This document shows positions 1 through 5,963 of a stretch of DNA of 10,167 nucleotides, one piece after another; the stretch's first letter is position 1, and each line of letters starts with the position of its first letter. A model generated the notes under the pieces. That model saw nothing but the letters and a program-made list of their open reading frames with translations. It did no database searches and was not told the DNA's origin. Source of the DNA: an uncultured Verrucomicrobiales bacterium (GTDB taxonomy: Bacteria > Verrucomicrobiota > Verrucomicrobiia > Verrucomicrobiales > Akkermansiaceae); assembly GCA_937885815.1 (NCBI GenBank), contig CALABM010000092.1:1-10167 (forward strand), written 5' to 3'. The position numbers were made by a program, and so were the translations under genes.

Positions 1-534
1 CTTTCCAGAATCGATGCACTGAGCGCATCCGATGCCACGCTGGATTATGTGGTTGCCAGTATCAAAAACCGGTTCAAATATCTGATCTGCACGGCCCTGT
101 CCCTGGTTGGCGTTGCCATCTTCTTGCTGGGAGATGATCTGCTGATTGGGCTGTATCTCACCGGCGAGCCATCCCGGGAATGGAACACGGAGACAAACAC
201 CCACAATCTGGTGGGCTCGCCTTACGGCCTGGATGTGCCCGCAGGTAATGCCCGCCTGGTGTTTGACTGGGAAGTCCTGGTGCAGCGCAGCACCGTGGCC
301 AAGTTGGAACGCTACCTCCGCCGCCTGGAAATAGCGCTAAATACCGCCCGCGCCGGCAAGCTGGATATGGCCGAAGCCTACCACGCCGGAGCACCCACCC
401 TGCTGACCCGCTGGGTTGCCGTAGTCAACACTTGCACCGTGCGCCGCCTCACCTCAGAGGAAGCACCCGCAGAGCCCGGCGCATGGGGTGCGGTGGTGCT
501 TTCCTTCACGCTTACGAACCCCGAAGAAATTTGA
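1..534 (+). CDS. Unidentified small phage protein, 5' end outside window
   Basis: The frame is open from the first base, so this is the last 177 residues of a gene that begins upstream. The internal GTG at 49 is probably not the start, because the sequence before it reads as normal protein. In-window residues 27-44 (YLICTALSLVGVAIFLLG) are strongly hydrophobic. They could be a membrane segment, but they sit before a DD-containing turn and beta-rich sequence, so buried strands of a small virion protein are equally possible. The rest is mixed, ending in a strand-like VVLSFTLTNPEEI. It lies 4 bases upstream of the minor head protein gene and seems to share its operon. Its position and size suggest a head-tail connector, tail terminator or other neck protein, but I recognise no family motif. 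The reading frame is secure; the role is a guess from context. Confidence 0.7.
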   Translation, partial: LSRIDALSASDATLDYVVASIKNRFKYLICTALSLVGVAIFLLGDDLLIGLYLTGEPSREWNTETNTHNLVGSPYGLDVPAGNARLVFDWEVLVQRSTVAKLERYLRRLEIALNTARAGKLDMAEAYHAGAPTLLTRWVAVVNTCTVRRLTSEEAPAEPGAWGAVVLSFTLTNPEEI

Positions 535-538
535 CGCC

Positions 539-2125
539 ATGCCACAGTACGCAACCGAACACATCAACCGCCGCGAGATAGACACCCGCGCCATGACCAC
601 CGCCCAATGGGACATGGTAGACGCGCAGATCCGTGAAAGAGCATTTTTCATGGCGGGGGTGGAGAATGCCCGCATTCTGCAAGATTTCAGGAACGCCGCC
701 CACGCGATAGCAGCCGGGCAACTGACAACAAACGAAGCCCGCAAGCAGCTGCGTGCTGCGCTGCGCGCTGCGGGGTATGAACCGGCAGAGGATGAGCGCG
801 GCGGCATTCATGACCTGAGCAGCCGCCGGCGCATGGAGGTGACGCTGCAGACCAATGTAGACCTTGCACGCGGGTGGCAGCAGCGGGAGCAGATGAAGAA
901 GGACAAGAGCCAGCCGGGCTTGCGATTGTACCGCGCACAGGAGGCACGGCAGCCCCGCAACTGGGCTGACCGGTGGCAGCAGGCTGCGGCTGCGGTAGAC
1001 TGGGAGGGCGTGGCCAAGGGTGGCCAGATGGTGGCGCTGATAGAATCCCCCATCTGGGTGGAGCTTTCACGCTTCGGGCAACCGTACCCGCCGTTCGACT
1101 TCGGCAGCAAGATGCGCGTGCGTGCGGTGCCTTATGAGGAATGCGAGAAGCTGGGACTTGTGCCAGGGGAGAAGAGCGACCGCCTGACGGTGGAAGCAGA
1201 AAAGGAGGAGAAGAAGCCCGAAGAAAAAGCACCTGAGCAAGCGGAGGAAATAGAAGTGGCCACACCGGAGCTGAGTGCTGAACGCTTGGAAGATGCTCTG
1301 GAGGGCATTGGCACAAAAGCCCGCCGCAAACTGACGGAAGCAGCGCGCACCTCTCTGAATGACCATCTGGAAGCAGACGTGAGCCACCTGGATGACAAGG
1401 TGGTGGAGGCCATGCGTGAGCAAATGGGTGCGCTTGTGGAAGTGAGGGACGGCAAGATTATCAGCACAGACCTGAACGGCACCCGCCCCTACACCCCGCA
1501 GGAGCTTGCGGATATCTGGGCAAAAGGTCTGCCAAAGTGGGTGACAAAAAAGCAACCGGGTGGCGGCAGTTTCACCAATTTGCAGAAAGAGGCGCTTGTG
1601 GAATGGGTACGGACAAATGACGCTTTTGACAAGCGCCCCGAAAAGGGAACAGTAAGCGAGACAATGCGGCAATCTTTCCGCGACTTTTTGCAGCGTCTCA
1701 AAAGCGAAGAATCCACAGAGCCGTTGTATCGTGGCATGGGCTGGGATGATATAGGAGAGATGGAGAAAATGCGCGACATCTGCCGAAGGAATGGGGAAAC
1801 ATATAGCCCGGCACCATGGAAGGAAGCCGATTCCTTCACGAGCTCAGAATCGATGGCTAAATTATATGCCGAAAAGCAGGGCAAGAAAAGAGGAGAAGAG
1901 AAGAAGTATCAGGCCATACTCAAGGTTATTGGCCACCACAGCGCCAAGGATATGCGCCCGCTGTATGAGGTCATCAGCACTGTGCAGCAAGACCCGGTAA
2001 CGCCTACGCATCTGGAAGCCGAATTATTTTTTATTGCCGGCACCAGGTTTGAGGTGGTTAGCGTGCAGCGCTATGATTTACCCAATGGGGGCAAGAGAGA
2101 TGTTTACACCCTGAGAGAATTATGA
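539..2125 (+). CDS. Mu F-like minor head protein fused to ADP-ribosyltransferase toxin domain
   Basis: A 528-residue protein. I chose the ATG at 539, 4 bases after the upstream stop; the in-frame ATG at 488 would overlap the upstream gene by 47 bases. Residues 1-217 look like a phage Mu gpF-type head morphogenesis protein: QTNVDLARG at 104-112 and the block FGQPYPPFDFGSKM at 179-192 followed by a LGL turn. Residues about 218-246 are a Glu/Lys-rich linker, then a helical stretch. The C-terminal part, from about residue 345, has the order of R-S-E ADP-ribosyltransferases: YRGM with Arg398, SFTSS at 432-436, and HLEAELFF with the E-x-E pair Glu493/Glu495, followed by AGTRFEVV, typical of the last strands of the fold. 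Such enzymes move ADP-ribose from NAD+ to a target protein; E-x-E usually goes with arginine as acceptor. MuF proteins fused to toxin domains are a known class of polymorphic toxins in temperate phages. Target and delivery are inferred. Confidence 0.8.
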   Translation: MPQYATEHINRREIDTRAMTTAQWDMVDAQIRERAFFMAGVENARILQDFRNAAHAIAAGQLTTNEARKQLRAALRAAGYEPAEDERGGIHDLSSRRRMEVTLQTNVDLARGWQQREQMKKDKSQPGLRLYRAQEARQPRNWADRWQQAAAAVDWEGVAKGGQMVALIESPIWVELSRFGQPYPPFDFGSKMRVRAVPYEECEKLGLVPGEKSDRLTVEAEKEEKKPEEKAPEQAEEIEVATPELSAERLEDALEGIGTKARRKLTEAARTSLNDHLEADVSHLDDKVVEAMREQMGALVEVRDGKIISTDLNGTRPYTPQELADIWAKGLPKWVTKKQPGGGSFTNLQKEALVEWVRTNDAFDKRPEKGTVSETMRQSFRDFLQRLKSEESTEPLYRGMGWDDIGEMEKMRDICRRNGETYSPAPWKEADSFTSSESMAKLYAEKQGKKRGEEKKYQAILKVIGHHSAKDMRPLYEVISTVQQDPVTPTHLEAELFFIAGTRFEVVSVQRYDLPNGGKRDVYTLREL

Positions 2126-2130
2126 AGGCT

Positions 2131-2424
2131 TTATTTATTGAATCCGTATCTTTCCATCATGGATGCTACATTCAGCCCCTGGCTCTTCCAAAGTCTGACA
2201 AGCTTTTTTTTCGTGCGGCCATTAAGGCAGTAGCAGTCTCTCAGCTTGTCATGATTCATTCTGTACGGCTGCTTGTAGTCAGCCTGCCGCTCAGGCTCAT
2301 GGCGGCGGCGTTCGTCTTCCATAGATTTTGCCCAGCCCTCATTATGAAAACTCAGAGCCTCTACCATCTCAGCCGGGGGCTGGTGGAGCGTTCGCTTGTT
2401 CGACTTGGCGGGGCGTGCCTTCAT
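2131..2424 (-). CDS. Small basic protein of unknown function, minus strand
   Basis: 97 residues, read against the operon in the 341-base gap between the MuF-ART gene and the gpG-like gene. It converges on the ART gene with 5 bases between the two stops. I prefer the ATG at 2424; a TTG at 2445 would add seven residues. The product is hydrophilic and basic (about 22 Lys/Arg against 12 Asp/Glu), with a charged region around EDERRRHEPERQ and a probably helical C-terminus (KKKLVRLWKSQGLNVASMMERYGFNK in two parts, 72-88 and 89-97). The + strand reading of the same bases gives an implausible Leu/Val/His-rich product, so this strand is the better choice. No family is recognised. Its position next to a toxin domain and its apparent own promoter make an immunity protein or a small regulator possible, but nothing in the sequence proves either. 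An A8 run lies within it. Confidence 0.6.
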   Translation of the reverse strand: MKARPAKSNKRTLHQPPAEMVEALSFHNEGWAKSMEDERRRHEPERQADYKQPYRMNHDKLRDCYCLNGRTKKKLVRLWKSQGLNVASMMERYGFNK

Positions 2425-2435
2425 GCCCTGAGTGT

Positions 2436-2464
2436 AGCATAGCAAATTAATAAAGCAAGTGCAA
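2436..2464 (-). promoter_or_regulatory. Candidate promoter for the minus-strand gene
   Basis: On the minus strand TTGCAC (2464-2459) and TATGCT (2441-2436) are 17 bases apart. The -10 box is preceded by TGC, an extended -10 motif. Matches to the sigma-70 consensus are 3/6 and 4/6. The ATG at 2424 lies 11 bases past the -10 box, so the message would be almost leaderless. The region is AT-rich compared with its surroundings. If real, the gene is transcribed independently of the late operon. Promoters of the unknown host may not follow this consensus. Confidence 0.3.
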
Positions 2465-2466
2465 AA

Positions 2467-3075
2467 ATGATAAAGCTGACTTTCAAAGTAAACGGATTAA
2501 AGACCCTGGGGGATTTGCCGCCGCAGGGGCGTGCGGATGTGTTGAACGCTGCGGCGGGGCGTGTGCGCTCTGTGGTAGAAGAACATTTTGACAGTTTACC
2601 CTCCCGCCAATTCTGGAAAGAAGCGGCGGACGATGTGGTGGTAGCCCCGCAATGGACTACCAGAGAGGGCAAGGGTGAGACGGTGCGCACGCGTGTGGAG
2701 ATACGCAAGCGCGGTGTGGCTCTACGCTACTACGGCGGCAAGGTAAAGGCTCGCGGGAATATCAGCGAGCTGACCGGCAAGCCTACCAAAAGCATTTTGA
2801 TACCTGGCAAAGAGCTGCGGGCAAATGGCGGCGATTTGTTCGACATTGTGGGCGACCCGCAGCGGGTGCATGTGGTGAAGACAAAGGCGGGGCGTGTGCT
2901 ACTGGTGGAAGAGATGGGCGAGGATGCACCGGTGCGCGTGCTTGGCCTGCTTGTAAAGAGCACCACGCACAAACCGAATAAGAAGGTAATGCCCACGCGT
3001 GAAAAGATGGAGACAGCCGCACGGAAGGGGGCGGAGCATATTCTGCGCCGCCTGGATATTCAACCGAAAAACTAA
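2467..3075 (+). CDS. Probable tail completion / virion morphogenesis protein (Mu gpG or HK97 gp10-like)
   Basis: 202 residues, starting at ATG 2467 with no clear Shine-Dalgarno sequence (upstream AAGCAAGTGCAAAA). The N-terminal half has the look of the phage virion morphogenesis / tail completion group: a short strand (MIKLTFKVNG), a helix with RADVLNAAAGRVRSVVEEHF, then FW and basic strands with RYYGGKVKARG, which resembles the 'HQxG'-type segment of gpG-like proteins. The second half ends in ARKGAEHILRRLDIQ, a basic helix. These proteins sit at the head-tail joint and help mature or attach the tail. Mu also places G right after F, which fits the order here apart from the intervening minus-strand gene. 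It is followed by the tape measure gene after 5 bases. The assignment rests on pattern and order rather than a diagnostic motif; an unrelated minor tail protein is possible. Confidence 0.55.
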   Translation: MIKLTFKVNGLKTLGDLPPQGRADVLNAAAGRVRSVVEEHFDSLPSRQFWKEAADDVVVAPQWTTREGKGETVRTRVEIRKRGVALRYYGGKVKARGNISELTGKPTKSILIPGKELRANGGDLFDIVGDPQRVHVVKTKAGRVLLVEEMGEDAPVRVLGLLVKSTTHKPNKKVMPTREKMETAARKGAEHILRRLDIQPKN

Positions 3076-3080
3076 AGACC

Positions 3081-5957
3081 ATGGCAGAAAAATCATTTGA
3101 TATGGAGATAGGGCTGGGGATGGCTTACGACCCCAGCGGAGCAGCGGCAGCCAATGCAGACATTGACAAATTAAAACAGAATGCGGCATCGGTGCCGCAG
3201 TCCGGCGGCAGCGCTGCCGCACCCGCGCCGCAGGATGGCGGCAAGGTAGACACCAGCGGCGAGGAAGCATTGGCCAAGGCGCGGGAGAATACCACCGCCG
3301 CCACCGGCAAGGCTACCGAAGCAAGCAAGGAATTGAGTGCCGCCCGCACCGATGGACAGAAAGCCACCACCACGGCGGCCACGGTAGAGAAGAAGCTGGC
3401 CACCGAACGCACCGCCGCTGCTGAAGCTACCACCACCGCCGCCGATGCTGAGCAAAAAGCAGCAGCTGAAGCCACCGCCGCCGCCCAGCAAAAGCAGCAG
3501 GCAAGCGCCCAGAATACGGAAGCGCTGAGCAAGGAACAGCAGGAAATTGAAGCGCTCAAGGCTCAGATGGCACTTGAAGCCAAGGGGCGTGCCGGGCTCA
3601 TTAAGGAGCTGGAACGGCTGGGCAAGGCACGCGCTCGCGCAGCCAAAGCGGGTGACGTGCAAGCATTCAAGCAGCTGGAGGCTCAGATGACGAAGACCCG
3701 CCAGGCGTTTGAGCGCATGAATCAGGGGCTTGAGATTTCCCGCCTTGGCATGATGGGGCAAATTCAGGTGGCCATGGGTGCCATGGGTGCCATTCAGTCC
3801 CTGGGCAATGAGGTGAAAAGCGGCAGCGTGTCCCTGATGGGCATGGCCAATGCGGTGTATGCCCTGGGCGCCGCCATCAAGGCTGGCATGGGCCCGGTGG
3901 GCTGGATAATGATGGCCATTCAGGGGCTGAGCATGGCGTGGGATTGGTACGCGAACAAGCAGGAAGAGGCGGCCAAGGCAGAAAAGGAACGCATGGAGGC
4001 AGAGCATGAGGCCTTAATGAAGCACTGGGAAGAGGTAGAAAAATTTGCCAACATGGACAGAGAAAACACCTTATCCCGCTGGCAAAGGGAGTTTGACGAC
4101 ATCCGCCAAAATTGGCAACAATTTACCCAGCAAGGGCTCGCCGCTCAACGTGCTGCCGATGTGCAGGCCAGTGCAGCAGAGGAACGCCGCCGCATTGCGG
4201 CACAGTCCGCCTATGATGCAGAGGTGGCACGCATTGAGCTGGCCAAGACCATGGGCGAGATTAGCGAAGCCGAAGCCATCAGCCGCAAGGCTGCTGCCGA
4301 AGAAGCCAAGGCGGCAGAGTTGCAAGCTATTGACGAAGCCGAAGCACACCGCAACAATGTGGCCCACATCAATGCCAAGTGGAGAGCAAAGAGGGAAGCG
4401 GAGGAAATGGCCAACGCCCTGGAAGAAAAGTTCGGGGATTTTGAAGACATCCTCCGCGTGGATATGCCCACGAATGAGGAATGGGAAGCCCTGCAAATAA
4501 AGCTTAATGAAGGGCTGGGCAGCATTGAAGAGCGAGTGCAGAGCCGCTACATTCATGACAAAATCCGCGAACTGAAGCAGATGCTTGAAGCCATGGGCAT
4601 AGCCTGGCAAGGCAGTGATGCGGAGCTCATCAAATGGGTGAACAGCATGCGGGAAGCCCGCGAAGCCGGGGAGCAGCGCGTGCGTGAGCTGCAAGCCATA
4701 GCCCAGGAAGAAGGCACCGCCGCGCAGGAAGTGAAGCTGGCCAATGAAAACCGCCGCGCGGAAGCTCAGGCCGATGCAGAGCGCCGCGCCGCTGCTCGCC
4801 AGCTGGAAGAAGCACGCCTGCAGAAGCAGCAAGAAGCCAACCGGCTGGCCGAAGAGTGGCAGGCCATGCAGCGTGGCACGCTGGCAGAGCAAGCCGCATG
4901 GCTGGAACAGACTGCGGCCAGCTTTGCCGCCGGCAGCGCAGAGGCGAAGCGATGGACTGAAGCCCTGCGCAGTGTGAATCTCCGGCGCATCAATGAAGAG
5001 CTGAACAACTTAGGCGAGACATTCAAGGTGACGGGCAATTACGCCGCCAAGGATAACCGCACACAAGCGCAGATTCATGCAGCAGACGAACAGGCGCTGC
5101 GGCAACGCCGTGCCGCCCTGGAACGCCTGAAGGCCGCCCCGGATGTGGATGCCGCCACGCTCAAGGCCATCAATGCCAAAATAAAGGAAACCGACCGCCA
5201 GATGCGTGGGCTGCGGCAGAGCATGAGGGACGCCGCGCACGCCGCCCAGCAAACGGTGGCCGCACTGAAACCGCTAGGCCAGAAAGCCCGCACGCGTGGC
5301 ATGCAAACAGCCCTGCAGCGCTCAGAAAAGGCTTTTGTGCGCCTGGCACAGCAAGCCGAACGGCAGGCCAGCCGTGGCGATACAAGGGGCATGGAGCGCA
5401 CACTTGCGGCCATGCGCCGCAATGCCGCCCAGCAAGAAAGGCTTAGCGGATACACCGGCAGAGCTGCCGGGCACATGCGAGCCGTGGAAGGGAAGCTGCA
5501 GAGCATAGCCAGGGGCACAGCTGAGCAAGACCGTGGACTCACCGCCCAGCAGCGGCAGCAAAACCGCGTTTTGCAATCCCTGGGCATGCAGCGCCGACAC
5601 AATGCACGACAGGAAAGAGCCGGCAATCGCGCCGCAAATGCCAAAGAACAGGAAGCCAATGCGAATGAACGAAACGCCCGGCAAGCCACCAGAGACACCC
5701 GACAGGCCAGACCGAAAACACAGGCGCGGCAGATTCAAGAGCTCACCGCCAAACTGCAAGAGGCTAACAAGAGCCTTGCCGAACAAAAGGCCGAAGTGCT
5801 GCGGCTAGATGAGGCCATTCAGGCACTGACAGCAGCCGCACGCGAAGGGGCGGTGGCGTCCAGGAATTGCGCCACGGCAGCGGCTGGCCAGCTGGCAGCA
5901 TTAAAGCGAGACATTAAGGCATTGCAGCGCGCCGTGGAGCGTCTGCGCAGAAAGTAA
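3081..5957 (+). CDS. Tail tape measure protein
   Basis: 958 residues, the longest gene here. It is almost all alpha-helical and rich in Ala, Gln, Glu, Arg and Lys. Residues about 40-215 are Ala/Thr-rich coiled coil, residues 221-290 are a hydrophobic Met/Gly/Ala-rich section (with GMGPVGWIMMAIQGLSMAWDW at its end, split at 268-276 and 277-288), and the rest to the C-terminus is long charged coiled coil ending in KRDIKALQRAVERLRRK. A long coiled coil broken by one hydrophobic section is the usual build of tape measure proteins, which set tail length and later help DNA cross the membrane. By the common rule of about 0.15 nm per residue the tail would be roughly 140 nm. I see no peptidase or lysozyme motif. 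The gene starts 5 bases after the gpG-like stop and ends 6 bases before the hub gene, the usual order for a tail operon. Confidence 0.85.
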   Translation: MAEKSFDMEIGLGMAYDPSGAAAANADIDKLKQNAASVPQSGGSAAAPAPQDGGKVDTSGEEALAKARENTTAATGKATEASKELSAARTDGQKATTTAATVEKKLATERTAAAEATTTAADAEQKAAAEATAAAQQKQQASAQNTEALSKEQQEIEALKAQMALEAKGRAGLIKELERLGKARARAAKAGDVQAFKQLEAQMTKTRQAFERMNQGLEISRLGMMGQIQVAMGAMGAIQSLGNEVKSGSVSLMGMANAVYALGAAIKAGMGPVGWIMMAIQGLSMAWDWYANKQEEAAKAEKERMEAEHEALMKHWEEVEKFANMDRENTLSRWQREFDDIRQNWQQFTQQGLAAQRAADVQASAAEERRRIAAQSAYDAEVARIELAKTMGEISEAEAISRKAAAEEAKAAELQAIDEAEAHRNNVAHINAKWRAKREAEEMANALEEKFGDFEDILRVDMPTNEEWEALQIKLNEGLGSIEERVQSRYIHDKIRELKQMLEAMGIAWQGSDAELIKWVNSMREAREAGEQRVRELQAIAQEEGTAAQEVKLANENRRAEAQADAERRAAARQLEEARLQKQQEANRLAEEWQAMQRGTLAEQAAWLEQTAASFAAGSAEAKRWTEALRSVNLRRINEELNNLGETFKVTGNYAAKDNRTQAQIHAADEQALRQRRAALERLKAAPDVDAATLKAINAKIKETDRQMRGLRQSMRDAAHAAQQTVAALKPLGQKARTRGMQTALQRSEKAFVRLAQQAERQASRGDTRGMERTLAAMRRNAAQQERLSGYTGRAAGHMRAVEGKLQSIARGTAEQDRGLTAQQRQQNRVLQSLGMQRRHNARQERAGNRAANAKEQEANANERNARQATRDTRQARPKTQARQIQELTAKLQEANKSLAEQKAEVLRLDEAIQALTAAAREGAVASRNCATAAAGQLAALKRDIKALQRAVERLRRK

Positions 5958-5963
5958 AGCACC

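Noticed and set aside
488..538. Earlier ATG at 488 for the MuF-ART gene
   Set aside because: It would overlap the upstream gene by 47 bases and add a stretch unlike a head protein; the ATG at 539 fits the close spacing seen across the operon.
2190..2215. Possible rho-independent terminator (short inverted AAAG/CTTT followed by eight T)
   Set aside because: The stem is only about four weak pairs, and the T-run is explained by Lys codons of the minus-strand gene.
2122..2442. A + strand frame of 106 codons beginning in an ATGA overlap with the MuF-ART stop
   Set aside because: The product is a Leu/Val/Ala/His/Phe mix typical of an antisense shadow, whereas the minus strand gives a charged, normal-looking protein with sensible codon use. 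Both cannot easily be real; a small chance remains that the + frame is a membrane-associated immunity protein.
3171..4007. Minus-strand frame of 278 codons opposite the tape measure gene
   Set aside because: Mirror image of an Ala/Lys/Glu-rich coding sequence; the product is Leu/Gly/His-rich and low in complexity. The + strand tape measure explains the region fully.
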